Made by a program: the position numbers and the translations under genes. Shown piece by piece: positions 1 to 11,658 of a stretch of 64,000 bases of DNA (within the stretch, counting starts at the first letter, position 1; every line of letters begins with the position of its first letter). Source of the stretch: Anniella stebbinsi. Its lineage: Eukaryota; Chordata; Lepidosauria; Squamata; Anniellidae. The DNA is taken from assembly GCA_029215795.1 (NCBI GenBank), contig JARDYH010000003.1, forward strand, positions 65,232,109 through 65,296,108, in the 5' to 3' direction. The notes beneath the pieces were generated by a model. The model saw nothing but the letters and a program-made list of their open reading frames with translations. It ran no database searches and had not been told where the DNA came from.

Positions 1-120
1 TCGTCGGATCGGATCGGATCGGATCGGAGGCTGATCGGATCGGATCGGATTGGATTTTCCCGATTTTGGGGCGGATCGGATTCGGATCGTGGATCGGATC
101 CGATCCGATGCACACCCCTA
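1..120. mobile_element. hAT-like element terminus with (GGATC)n subterminal array, cut by window start
   Basis: The first 106 bases are an imperfect array of GGATC units. They end in GCACACCCCTA, the reverse complement of TAGGGGTGTGC. The same TAGGGGTGTGC motif starts another element at 32430. A TAGGG start fits the hAT terminal pattern (YARNG). I infer that this is the right end of a non-autonomous hAT-like element whose body lies left of the window. Short subterminal repeats are common in hAT ends, where transposase binds. The flanking duplication cannot be tested because the left end is absent. Confidence 0.5.
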
Positions 121-1435
121 ATTTTCTCTAAATAAGACCAAGCATTTTCTCCTGTAAGGGAAGGATCTAAAAACTTTAACTGTAGAGGAAATAGGACAGT
201 TAAACAAATAATGAAGGGAGTCCTCCACCTACCCACTGCCACATAGGAACAATCCGGAATCATGTGGAGTTTGTTAAAACACCCTTTCCTGATTGTAAAG
301 TTTTCATGTTCAACTTTAAATGTAACTAGCTGTATAATACTGCAGTATAGCTAGTTACTTTTAAAGTTGAACATGAAAACTATTCTATGAGATGTGAGAT
401 TGCCTTTTCCTTTATTTTTGTAAATATAGTTAACAAATAAATAAAAATAAATCCAAGTGACTAAAATAAACAAAACTTCAGTTCCATTTCAGATTCAAAT
501 TAATTCACTTCATTGTAATTGTATTATTTATTTCTTGATTCAAGTGTTTCATGCCATGGCCCATTTCCCTCAGACATTGTCAAACTCAGCGTTTCTTTAA
601 GTTGAACCTTTCGGCAAGAAAGTTTGAATGGCCTGGATTTATTTAGCTTCCTCCACTCCTAATATTCTGACTTTGCATTGTAGATTTTGAATGGGGAAAA
701 AACCAAATATTTGCAAATATAAACCTCTTTAACCATAGATACAATACTATTTCGGCTTCTAAAATACCCAAAGGATTTTCTGACAGAAATCTTCCCATAT
801 CTGTACTAAAAGGATAGCTTTTAGGCCCTCAAGGTAGCCTGTCTAGACAAGCAATAAAGTACCTAATGTGCCTTTATAAAGTTAATTAAAATGAATTTTA
901 CCAAAGGGCTCAGATTAACCATGGCCAATACATATTAGTATATATGGCGAGCATTGTCCCTTGGCCGCAGAGGTATAGCACACTAATGAAAACCAAGTTG
1001 CATCATTGGAGAAGATATTGACTATTTAATTTCTCACCAGGGATGTTGCCTATCATGAAACTGTGGAAGCTGTCTGAATATGCCTGCATGTGATTTAAGT
1101 ATATTGATTGGATTAAAGAGGCAGCTTGATCAAAAGAAAAGTATCGAACATTATACAGTAAATGTGATTCCTAGTAGTGCCATATTGAAACATAGAATAT
1201 AGGAAATAACATGAAATCATCGTGTCTGTGTGTATTTTATGGTGTATACATGGGATATCCATACTGTGGAATGCTACACATTTTCCCCAACATCAGGCAT
1301 ATATAATTACATACACACATATATGATTGCCCCATATGACAATGTACATGTGAGTTTCATGTTACATGGAAGCTCTTCCTATGTAGAAATAATATGATAT
1401 ATGAAGTGGCCTTTAATGTCCTGCAAAGGGGCTCT
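121..1435. other. Non-coding AT-rich stretch, no gene seen
   Basis: There is no supported reading frame. Apart from the foldback at 299-381 the sequence looks unique and AT-rich, with no repeat family that I recognise. Confidence 0.5.
299..381. repeat. 83-bp near-perfect foldback (miniature MITE or hairpin)
   Basis: The left arm begins AGTTTTCATGTTCAACTTTA and the right arm is its reverse complement, ending at 381. The arms pair over about 34 bases with one mismatch, then close through a short AT-rich loop around CTGCAG. The size and shape resemble a miniature inverted-repeat element. A transcript would fold like a pre-miRNA, but nothing shows that it is transcribed. Confidence 0.6.
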
Positions 1436-1500
1436 TAGAATTTGAGGTCCTAATGATATAGGGCGGGATACAAATGTTTTAATAAATAAATAGATAATAA
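1436..1500 (+). mobile_element. Truncated LINE or SINE 3' tail
   Basis: The segment GGGCGGGATACAAATG followed by AATAAATAAATAG is the usual 3' end of squamate L2-type LINEs and their dependent SINEs. Only the tail is present, so the family cannot be fixed. Confidence 0.4.
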
Positions 1501-1554
1501 CTAAATTTTACAGAATGCAGACATGTGTAATATTTCACAGTGGCAAAATAAAGG

Positions 1555-2375
1555 CTACCTATACATGATGGCAGCAATAGAACATAGAAAATGTATCTTA
1601 CACTGAGTCTGAGTGAGCATTCCTCTTCGTTTTGGAAAATTTGAGAAGGCCAGCTTTAGGGGATTTAAAACCAGGTTCCATTTTAAAGGCGAAGTTGGTT
1701 TAATCTTGCATCGATCAGGATGAGGTTGTTTAAGCATATGATCAGATCTCCTGTTAAGGACATATTGGCATGGGTCCTGAATTACATCTTGGGGCGCCAT
1801 TTGATCTTTCGTCGGATTTAAAGATGGAGTTGGTTCTAGGTCGTTCAAGGCTGTAAGCATCACACTGTTTTGCTTTGGGGCCTCTTGTTTGTTGCATTTC
1901 TTGCATTTCTGGTGTGATACTTTTGATGACTTCTTTGCTGGTTCCTCTAGTAACGTAAATAATTTTTGATAATTCATTTTCAAGTAGGCTTTAGTCGTAT
2001 TTTTACTTTTCTTAGAGGTTTTAATATTTTTGCTTTTCTTTTGTGTGTTATTCTTTTGACATTTTTTCTTTTTCTTACTGCCTTTTTTATGGGACATCAC
2101 CTTCGTATGATTCATGGTTGCACCTTTCTCATATCTATTTTCTTCCATAGTTGAATGGGTTAACTGCCTATCACTTTTACAAATTTGAGCCAATGTAACC
2201 AGTAGGCTATAGCACTCTGATAAACGTAACTTAATTTACTCCAGTTCTTTAATTACTGGATGTATATACTTTTCAGCAATTACCTCCTTTATATCCTGAC
2301 ATTCTTGAGAGGAAAGCTTGGCTTGCCTATCCATATTAAGGGCACCAGTTGAATTAATATCTGCAAGGAACTAAT
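1555..2375 (-). pseudogene. Lysine-rich ORF remnant, possibly LINE ORF1-like
   Basis: A 212-residue open frame ends at 1555. The same frame continues upstream to about 2375 across one stop codon near 2235. The upstream part looks helical and charged (IKEVIAEKYIHPVIKELE). Next comes a very basic stretch (KKGSKKKKKCQK and further Lys runs), then a C-x2-C pair (CKKCNK) and a Pro-rich tail. A helical segment followed by a basic region fits a nucleic-acid-binding ORF1 of a LINE, but I do not recognise a specific family. It could also be a chance frame in a decayed repeat. The stop codon and the lack of an adjoining RT argue against a working gene. Confidence 0.25.
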
Positions 2376-2426
2376 CTCACTCCAAGACCTTTGGGTCTAA
2401 CTGCTTACTCTTGTGCACATCAGGGG

Positions 2427-2759
2427 TTAAAGCTCCTTTAATAGATAAATGCATATCACTGCATATCCAGGGATAAGTCCTGCCAAGACTTCTGCTTCAG
2501 CGATTTCCGTGTTAAGGTCATGGACTACATCGGTATCCCCTTCATTGGTAAATATTTCAAGTTTGTTCCAAGAGTAGTCAACAGACCAATCCAGGGTGCC
2601 AGCACAGGCAGTAGGCAATTTTTTGTTTGCCTCTCCTTTAGGAGGGAAGAAAGTTGAAATTTTTGTTTGTCTCTTTCCTTGAGGCAGATCAAACACTTGA
2701 GGGGAGGAAATTCCAAGGTTCTTGCAGTCATTTCTTGTAAGGACCATCATACACCCCAA
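2427..2759 (-). pseudogene. Unidentified 110-residue frame upstream of the Lys-rich remnant
   Basis: This open frame lies just upstream, in transcription sense, of the Lys-rich remnant and on the same strand. It has an acidic C-terminal half (NEGDTDVVHDLNTEIAEAEV) and a basic middle. I do not recognise it. Because strand and spacing match, it may be the N-terminal part of the same decayed ORF, which would need at least one frame change. There is no start context or promoter that supports expression. Confidence 0.15.
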
Positions 2760-3756
2760 CTTTCACAATGACATAGGATAAGCAAAGAGTGCAGAGAATA
2801 TCAGATAGTAGCCGACAATTAAAGCAACAGGTCCACATCAACTTAGAATAGCTCACCGTTGAAATATTTCATCCTCCACAGGAATTTTTTTTCCAGGCGT
2901 CTTTAACAAGTTTTCCAAGTATATGATACAATTAACTCAATTAAGAGGCATATACTAGGAATCAGCGTGTCTTATCAATATAAGCCAGGACTATTTTGTT
3001 TTATAGTGAAATTTTATGGCTTTAACCTTGCCACTGCAGGGAGTTATCTCCCCCGCCCCCGATAGCTGGTGGTTGTTTTGACAAATTCGCAACTCCACCA
3101 ACGAAAAGAGAAAGGGGGGGGGAACCAAGCAGAGGCAAAGCCTCAATGTTTAAAGAAAAATTAAGATGAAGGCCTCGATGTTTAAAATAGCTCAAGTAAT
3201 TAAAAATGCCAAAATAAGCTAAAATAAACTGAAAACAGAAATAAAGATGCTAAAAATAGGAGCAGATTGCAGAGTTTGAGAGAGACCGTTGCATACCGGA
3301 AGTCTTCATCTGTAATGCATTGGAAAATGGAGTAACTTCAGTTTCCCCATTCTTTTTTTTAAATTTGGTGGTGGCGGTGGCTACTCCTCCTAGCCCAGCT
3401 GATGCTGCTGACAAAACGAAATCAAACATAGATTAGAACATAGAAATGCTCTAATCATGTAGAAAGAAAGATGTGGGTGTCCAATTTTGAAAGCAGAAGT
3501 GTCAGGCGAGGAGCATAGATCCTTCCACCCACTCACAAATCTTTCTTGCTCTCCCCAATAATTTTTTTTAAGCCAAGCTCTGATATTAAAAGCAGTGGAC
3601 AGAGAGAGTTCTGAAATCTCACCTGTGTCTCCCCTTTCCTTTTAAAACCAGACCCCAATCCATCCTTTCAATATGTTTGAATGCTGCCTTCAAATCTAGT
3701 TTAGTCCTACATAACTGGATGGAGTCTGTTTGCCCGATCTGCATACCTCCGAGTGC
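2760..3756. other. Non-coding stretch, no gene seen
   Basis: This holds G-rich and C-rich runs near 3050-3120 and AT-rich sequence. On the minus strand 3340-3050 could be the 5' leader of the decayed ORF remnant to the left, but no diagnostic motif shows this. Confidence 0.3.
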
Positions 3757-4580
3757 TATTAGTTAATGCCAGGTTGGTTCATAATAAGACCTCTATCATC
3801 AATGGTTTGATCATAGATGAGAAACTCAACCTGGTTTGTATTTCCAAGAACTGGATGGGGTAGATGGGTGGCATTAGTTTATCCCAGCTGTGTCCACTTG
3901 GGTATTTAGTGTAGAACCAGCACAGACTTGATGAACAGGGAGTGGGGGATTGGCATAATCTATTAGAGCTCCCTCTCGCTATCTAGACTTCCTGTCTGGG
4001 TTAGCCCAATCCAGAGTGTCTGTATATTGTGTTGGGCTCTCAGGACAAATTAGGGATTTTGTTGGTGTACCGCCCACCACGCTTCCTAACAGTATCCCTG
4101 CCTAAGCTGATAGAAGTGATCTCAGACTGGTGTTGAGGTCAGCCAGGCTGCTATTTCGGGGTAACTTCGATGCATAGGATGCAATTTCTAGATAGCTCAG
4201 GACTTCATGGCTTCCATGACAACTATGAGGCTGTTCCCAAGTCATCAGATCAATGCATGTGGCAGGACATACTCATGATTTGCTCTTTACTACTGGGAAG
4301 AAGGATGGCAATCTGGAAGGGAGGACCTCACATTGGTCAAATTGTCAAGTTCAGATCACGTTCTATTGAGGTTTAGGCTTGTGGCTGGTTTTACTCTGTG
4401 CAAGATTTCTTGCAGCAGTTTTACTGTTAGCTCAAAGTTATTAATATTTTGATATTTTCTTTGCCTGTATTGCTTTGGTTGTTATCTCGTTGTTTGGCAT
4501 TTTTATGATTGTAAACCATCCTGAAGGCATTTGTCAATTGGGCGGTATAGAAATCAAATGAATAAATGAAAAAATAACCC
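3757..4580 (+). pseudogene. L2-type LINE relic: endonuclease domain joined to 3' tail
   Basis: The frame starting at 3757 reads like the N-terminus of an L2 apurinic-type endonuclease: NAR...NKTSIINGLIIDEK, then LVCISKNWMG. It stops at a TAG near 3858. Further matching pieces appear in shifted frames: GISLSQLCPLGY at about 3870, LGSQDKLGILLVYRPP near 4035-4075, and MHVAGHTHDLLFTTG near 4253-4297. This protein would nick target DNA to prime reverse transcription. After about 4380 the sequence passes into an L2-like 3' end (GGGCGGTATAGAAATC, then AATAAATGAA) with no RT domain. The copy is therefore internally deleted as well as frameshifted and long dead. Confidence 0.6.
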
Positions 4581-4881
4581 TACACCTGACAACGAGAACA
4601 GTCAATAACCAGTAAACAAGAAGTCATGGCTAGAAGACTTTAATTCACTGCACTTAATGAGGTTGCTGATTTGGGGTAACAACCTGAACAATCCAACTCC
4701 AAGACCTTGGTATGGCTGGATTTTGTAAATAAGCCCTCGGAAAAACCCATATAAATAACAATCAGCCATTCTTCATTCTTGAACTGGAGTTAATTTTGAG
4801 CAATAGTTAATGTTTTGCTTTTGAATTGATTCCCATTTTATTCTTTAATTTCCTGTTGTCAGAATTAGTTCATATTGTTCT

Positions 4882-5550
4882 CTAGTCTAAGAATAGATTT
4901 CCTCTCACACAGTTTATGATTTCAGCAAAATCTCTCCATTCATCCTGAAGCCTGATTTTAGTGTTGCCATTATGAAGTATTATTTCCTGTTTTCTTTCAT
5001 TTTCTTTCCAACTCTTTGGGAGAAGACATGTTTGATGGCTCCTTTGTTTAGAAAAAAAAAATGAATCCAGCAATCTCAAAGCTTGAAGTGTGTTCGGTAA
5101 GCCTCCACCCCTCCTCTGCCGCTCTGCACTATTTACCACCTGTGGGTTTTCTTCATTTCTGGAAGACGCTATTATCTCAAATGGCCTATTTCTAATTGTG
5201 ATGGATTTAATTGCTTGGATACACAAGTCTGTTGCTAGCTGGACAAATTCAGAAAGAAAGGCTATCAGGGTACACATGTCTTTGGATGAAATGGGAATTC
5301 TGCTTATTGCTTCTGTCCTTAACTGCAGTGGATGTCACCAGGTTTATGACACCATTTCTGGAATTATTGTCCCCTTAAGAAGTATTTCAATTCCAGACCA
5401 CCTCTGTGGGAGATCCCCATAAAGAATCCTCCTTCCGCCATATCTTTTCCCACTCTGTACTTTATTTGAAATGTGTGGTGTCACAGCAGCTACTTTGCCG
5501 CCAGCCAGTGGTGCTTCAACTGATTTTGGAAGCTGACAACAAAAGCACAT
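4882..5550 (-). other. Unidentified open region in one frame, two stops
   Basis: Two frames, 5550-5344 and 5277-4882, share one reading phase and are separated by two stop codons in a short interval. The predicted products have no recognisable domain. The downstream one has mixed charged segments and ends KIRLQDEWRDFAEIINCVRG. It may be a decayed transposon ORF on the same strand as the remnants at 1555-2759, with the plus-strand L2 relic at 3757-4580 lying between them. It may equally be chance. Confidence 0.15.
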
Positions 5551-5897
5551 ATGTCCATATTTCTTGGCTTAGGGGAAAAAAATGAAATCACACAAGCAGA
5601 AGGGAGTGAATTGAAACTCAAGCAACCAGACCTTAGCACTTCTAACAAAAGCTGTTCGAACATGGATGAATGTCTGTTTTTTCCACCATGAGCAGATATG
5701 CCAAGTTCAGTTTTGCTACTTATTTATTACAATTTTAAAACAGTTTAATTTTAAATTCAGACTATAATAAACAATTGCAACATTGGTCCATTCATTTAAT
5801 TACCTTTATGTGTATACCACCTTTAAAGATACAAAGCCTTCCAAGGTGGTTTCCTTCAAAATTACAATACATGATATTGACATATGAAAACCTATCA

Positions 5898-6300
5898 GGA
5901 ATCATCCCAAAAGCAGCTGATCGTAGTTGGACTTGTGAGGGGACAGGAGAACCCACACTTGCCTGTCCCTCTATTCGGGAATTATTTCCCCAGGGCAATT
6001 GATTGTAGATGGCCAGGGAGTGGGGAAGCAAGTCCAACTGTAGTAGGCTTTGGTGTCTTCCATGCTTGGCCTCCACTCTCCTAGGATCTTTCTCACGGGT
6101 AGCCTTGGGGAAAGGCAGATAGAACAAGCCCTGTTGCCTGCCTCCCTCTTTCCTGAAAAGCTTCCTAAAGGACATTTGATAGTAAATGGCCCAATGAGAT
6201 GAGGGAAATCCAAGTGGAACAGGCTCTGAGATCTTCTACCTCCCTCGATCTTGGAATCCTTCCCACAAAGCAGCTGGTGGTGGGTGGCCCTGTGGGTGCG
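5898..6300. repeat. Degenerate minisatellite, about five units of 70-110 bp
   Basis: Units begin with related GGAATCNTTCC-like segments at about 5898, 5978, 6085, 6155 and 6253. Most units then carry a second shared core of the type AGCTGATNGTAGNTGGCC. Spacing is irregular and divergence is high, so this is an old array. The open frames across it on both strands come from the repeat. Confidence 0.45.
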
Positions 6301-7837
6301 GGGACAGAATTCTTTTTATTTTGACTGAATGCATGTTATGTATACACAGATGTGATTGCCCCAGGATCTCTGTGTACATCATTAAAAACTTTATGGCTTA
6401 CATACATCCCAGAGTATTTGCAGAATACACATGTGTTGTATAGGTACTAACATTAAAATGGTTGGTGTGGCTCTTTCTCATACTATTTTGGTAGGAATGG
6501 ACAAATCTGTCAATTTCGGTTTCTATCAGTTTCTCCTTTTTCCAGTCTTAAGTTCAGTTAATTTTGAAATTTGAGAATTTCTAGTTTGTCTTGAACTTTA
6601 AGATTTTAAAAAAATAAAACTGTACAAAAAATGTTTTTGTGTGCATTTCTCCTCATACATGCATCCCCCCATGCACATATTTTTGCAAGCGGATTTCCTA
6701 ATATAATGGATATCTGAACAGTATTTTCTCTACAATATCCATTTTTGTATGCTTTTTGATTGGAGAACTCTGAAATTCACTCTTCTCCAAATTTTGCAGC
6801 AAAGGATCACTGAGGTTCAGTTTGCATAGTGGCCCAAATGTTCAAAACCATGGAAGTTTGCTTTCAGATGTGAACTGAACAGATTTTTCCCACAACCCTA
6901 CACTTCTCAAATCAGTTTTAGAAGCGTTCACAACATGCATGTAAGTCTGCTCAAAATGAGGGAATATATTTCTCACAGTGATGCCAACTCATGCTGGAAA
7001 AGGTTCACCGCAACTGGATGTCAACCGGATCCAGATCAAAGCCTTGTGCAGCATTAAGCACATAATTTACCTGGCACAAATGCAGAGTTGCTGAGCTGGA
7101 CAGAGAGGATTCACTCATATCCTACACCCCAAACTGGTGCTTCTGAAACTAATGGGAATCTTTCCATATTGGCATCCAGGGGAGTTGAACACATGGAGGT
7201 GAGCAATCAGGGAAACTCATAATAATGCTGCTGCTATGAAACCCCAAGACAGAATGTAATCCAAGCTAGTAAATCCTCTGTTTGAGAACAGCAATTCTTG
7301 TTTATGAGCTCTTTAGAAATTCTATTTATCAGCAGAAGGCTGCTTGCTGGACTCTTTGTGTTGCTGTTTATTAGGGTATGATCTGATATTGTCTTTGTTC
7401 AGCTTTAATTACGCATGATCCTCCTCCCAACCAGACAGTAATTGATAGCATTTCTCCCATTGTCTGGGATGGGGCTTTATCATCTTGCAGGGGATCAAGA
7501 GAAAACACAGTTAACTGTCTTACTGTCATGCATAAGAGAAATACAACCAGCCCAGTCACAAACATAGACTTCTTCCCATCTTTCTCTCTCTTTCCATCCC
7601 CTCGCTTTCTTTTTCATGTTTTTACAAGAATCTCCTGGTGAGTTAGATAAGCTGTTGATTCTATTAATTTTGTTATCAAGCCAACAAAGTAATTCCACCT
7701 CTAAATTTAATGATTAATTGTCCTTAGTAAACTAGGTAGAATAGGTTCTGAAATCCATACAGAAGGAAAAGACTGAACCATTGAGGTGTTTGTTTTGAAC
7801 AAATATATGGCATCTCTTTTTTGCTTGACTTTAAGCA
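6301..7837. other. Non-coding stretch, no gene seen
   Basis: No repeat family or coding motif is recognised. The frames present lack domain or splice support. Confidence 0.5.
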
Positions 7838-8330
7838 ATTAACATGAGAAGAGCCCTGCTGGATCAGACCAAGGGTCCATCTAGTTGAGCATTCTGTTGG
7901 AGTGGCCAACAAGTTGCCTGTAGGAAACCCACAAGTAGGACATGAATGCAATAGCACCCTCCCGTTTGTGTACCCCAGCAACTGCTATTCAAACGCATTC
8001 TACCTCTGATAACTAGAGGTAGCATATAGCCATCAGGACTACTAGCCGTTTCCTCCTTCTTAACTGCTTATATATGACAACCTTAATAACAATTAGCTAT
8101 TCATAGCCTTGTTGTCCATGAATTTGTCTAATCCCACTTTAAAGGCATCACTGTATCTTGTGGTAGTGAATGCCATAGTTTAACTATACATTCTGTGAAG
8201 AAGTACTTCCTTTTATCTGTCCTGAATTTTCCACCAATCAGCTTCATGGGATGACCTAGGTTCTAGTATTATGAGAGAGGAAGAAAAATGCTCCCCTATC
8301 TACTTTCTCCACAACAGCTACCTGATAGAT
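7838..8330 (-). mobile_element. CR1-type LINE 3' fragment
   Basis: The plus strand shows the reverse complement of a 3' region also found at 30340-30611, 31005-31215, 40265-40660 and 51640-51845. Shared landmarks are GCCCTGCTGGATCAGACCAA, AGCAACTGCTATTC, and GAAGTACTTCCTTTTATCTG. This is the conserved last part of reptilian CR1 elements. No intact reading frame remains. Confidence 0.65.
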
Positions 8331-11300
8331 TTGAATGGGAAAACGAACAGGAATAGCAATGTTGGGGAAAGGTGGCATCTGGCTGAGCCCATAACAAATT
8401 GGATCTGAACTTTGGAGGGTAGTTGGACACAGCTGGTAATGGGCTCAGGATTTCTGAACAGGAAAGTTTATTACTGAAGCTTTTGATTCCAAACTTTGGT
8501 ACAGTCATTACTGATTTTGTGATCCAAAACCTTTAAACCAATTGGACTATTACTTCCAACTAAATATATTGTTGTCCTGCTCTAGTATCTGGTAGATAAA
8601 ACAATATCTACCAGAGTTATTTTTTTAAAGCAAGTATCATTATTCCAGAAGAACCATCAATTCTCTCAAGTATGATTTGTGCCTTATGCATAAACAAAAC
8701 AAGCAAACAAACAACAAAAAAAAACAAGCAAGCAAATAAACATGTCTTCATTCTGTATTGATTAATGCTTTATAAATAATGTGGTCAGGGGTAAATTCCA
8801 AGGTTAAACAGGGAGGGTGATATATACTCATTTGATGAAATAGGCTGTGCTCAGATCAAGACCATGTACAATTGTGATGTGATTAGTCACAGTCCATTCA
8901 AAGGGCATACATGACACTGACAAATATGTCCAATGACAAATGCCTGAAGCATAAAATAGACACTGGCGATACTTGGCACACTGACCTCTGTCCATAACAA
9001 ACCATATTTGACCTCTTAAACTAACGAAAAGTTCCAAAAAATTGTTCACGTATTGAAGAGCAATGGAGGATACAAGGCAAGACAATTATGATGAAACATC
9101 CATTCTCTGGAAATTTCCTTCTAGTTATCTAATGCTTAGGACAATATGGAACATGAGTGTCTGAAAATATGTACAGATTTCATTGTGCATGCTCCTGGCT
9201 GAGATCTAGGCCCATGAAGCGCAAAACTGATCCGAGCATTTGTGCTTTCCATGACAACAACACAGTGCTTCTTTAATGTTATTTGTATAAGTCTCAGATA
9301 TATGAGTAACCCATGCCTTTTTAAAATATATATTTTAATTATCAAGTGTTTATTGCATTTTTTTTAACCAAATGCACATCAGGACAATGTACACACTAAA
9401 GCACCCTATCTCACCCACCTACCCTACAACTTTCCAGAAGAAAGAAAGAGGAAAAGAGAGAAAGGGAAAATCAGGATGGAAAGAAGGAAACAAAGAGAGG
9501 ACTAGAAATTTTAGAGAAGCTCTCAGAGGCTGCATTCCAGTGGTGGGTGGGGCCAAAAGCAAAAGGGCAGGGCCAAAACATCAAAGATACCACCACATCT
9601 TAGCTCTTACTGCCAGTAACTAATCCTTAGGATAGGCATTTCAACCTTTTAGAATGGGGAAGAAACTGCACAAAATCCAGGAACACCCCTACCCTCAAAC
9701 AATTGATGGTTGAGGCCAGGGAAAGGGAGCATGGCCTTTTGGGGAGCCCCAGAATAATGGATAAGGACCCCAGGAAGGCTAATTTTGGCCACTAGCCCTG
9801 AGGTTTTGCACCCCAGTTTTACATCATAAAGATAGACTCATAGGGTCAGACATGCAAATTCTCATTCCAGCAGAAAGTAACTGTTCATACACTTGTGCAG
9901 GAATTGTTAATGTCGAACATCGAACTGCTAATGCTAGGCTGTTAATGTTTAGCATGGCTGATTTTAGCAAGCATTAATAAGCATTTTACTGGCTCTGTAT
10001 CAGGAGGTCCAGTATCTTTTAACATCATCTGCAGTGAACAAAGAGCCACCGCTTTAACTACCGAACACCATTTTGACAGACCAGCATTACTTCTCACTTC
10101 TCCAGGACCATTACCCTGACTTTCCATAGACAGACTACAAAAAACTTTATATTTTACAACCCATGGCATTGGATCTTGATATTGGGACATGTTATGATAT
10201 ACAGTGATTGAGGCATCTGTTTGTGCATTTAATCTTTTGGTGTGCACTTCTTCCCCCCACCCCCCAAAAAACTAGTAAAGCAGTAAAGTGCCCATAAATC
10301 TGTGTCTTCTTCCATTCTTCTGCAATATTTCAAAAAAGGACCTGCCATCAGTAATCAGAGCTAGATTCCAATGCAGCCTGTTGTCTGTTCTCATACTTAA
10401 AATAAACCAAGGTAAGGAAGAAATGAGGGCTCTTTCTGACCGTTACATGGATGGCAGAAATGAAGGAGCCAATGGCAGTATAAACAAAATTGAAATAAAA
10501 TGGTGTTAAGATCAGGGCATCTCAGACTGTGTGCTAAATAATCTGGGCTACAGGAAGGTTCTAGTTCAGTTAGCAATTTCGTTGGGTAGGCCCCATTCTT
10601 CAGGGTCAAGAGATTTTTCTAGAAGAAGCTTGTGCTTGTTTGTCATGCTTAGAGTCAGGAATGTTTAAAACCCAAATCAGATTGCAAATAACAAACCTCA
10701 TTGGTTGTGAAGTTCTTACATTACTAGGTAAAGTTTACTTTGTAGTACATGGTTTAAAATAACAGGTTGGATCCATACTAAGGATGGCTCTAGAAGAGGT
10801 TTTCTTGTTCAGTCGTGCTGCTTCTTTCAAGGCAAAACTGGTGGGCTTGATTCATTACAAGTGATATTTACACTTGGCTCAGAATTTAAAAAGAAACGTA
10901 TGTGCAGGTTGTAAAAAAACCCTTGTTATAGTGAATACTGACTTCTTTTAACCTTATTTCTTCTTTCTGAACCTCTTTTGGTGCATGTCGCCATCATGTT
11001 TTCCAGCTCATCCCCGTGACTGAAAGGAAACAGAGAAAGACATGGTACATTGGGCTGTAAACTTTTGTCCTCATCTAAAATTCATTCATGCAAAAGGTAA
11101 AGGCAAATTGCAAAATGAGCACAGATGCTCTTTACTAGCAACTGATGGAATTTTCAAGCTATGCTTTAAATAATTTATGAGCTTACCAATTTATTTATTT
11201 TATTATTATTGTCGTTTGTTGGCAAAGGTGCTATCTCTTAATGGCATCACCTTATTTTTCCAGGCTTTCATTAAATAGCTGACATTTTATTTTGCGCAGA

Positions 11301-11471
11301 GGCCCACAGCAGCAGAGACAATTGTGTGGGATGCCTTTTCAAATGACAATTCTCTAACAATTATATTTTGAATTAGTGGGGTTTCCTCACTGAAAGCGAT
11401 GAGTTGCTTAAAGATGCTATCAAGTGAAAGGTTAAAAATTAATAATAGAGCTGCATCCCCATCACCTAGGG
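8331..11471. other. Long non-coding stretch, no gene seen
   Basis: The sequence is mostly unique-looking. Short poly-purine runs occur at 9440-9500. The minus-strand frame at 10247-9942 has no recognisable domain. A CAG followed by an open segment at 11017-11060 was considered as an exon but not accepted. Confidence 0.45.
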
Positions 11472-11645
11472 AAGGGCTGTAGTTCAGTGACACTGCATAT
11501 GATTTGTATCATGCAGAAGATCCAAGTTTCAATTCCTACCAGGTAGGGCTACACTGACTGGTAGCGGCACTGCATTTCCAGGTAGGGCTGCTGCCAGTCA
11601 GTGTAGTCAATATTAAGCTAAATGAACCAATAATCTGAAATGATC
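11472..11645 (+). mobile_element. tRNA-derived SINE
   Basis: The 5' part resembles a tRNA gene. TGTAGTTCAGTGACACTGCA corresponds to the A-box region and CAAGTTTCAATTCCTACC to the B-box region. It is followed by the body CAGGTAGGGCT...GCTGCTGCCAGTCAGTGTAG, then AATATTAAGCTAAATGAACC. This head-body order matches a common squamate tRNA SINE. Both promoter boxes carry substitutions, so Pol III activity is unlikely. Confidence 0.6.
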
Positions 11646-11658
11646 CAAAACTTCCTAT

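Noticed and set aside
1..106. Telomeric or centromeric satellite
   Set aside because: The GGATC array ends in a transposon-type terminus found elsewhere in the window, so an element end explains it better.
4170..4376. 68-residue plus-strand ORF as a gene
   Set aside because: It lies across the decayed L2 endonuclease; the homologous reading is in other frames.
9942..10247. 101-residue minus-strand ORF as a host exon
   Set aside because: No recognisable domain and no convincing splice pair in the right phase.
11017..11060. Terminal exon after CAG at 11017 (reads LIPVTERKQRKTWYIGL then stop)
   Set aside because: Only 17 codons, a mediocre pyrimidine tract and no polyadenylation context; too weak to claim.
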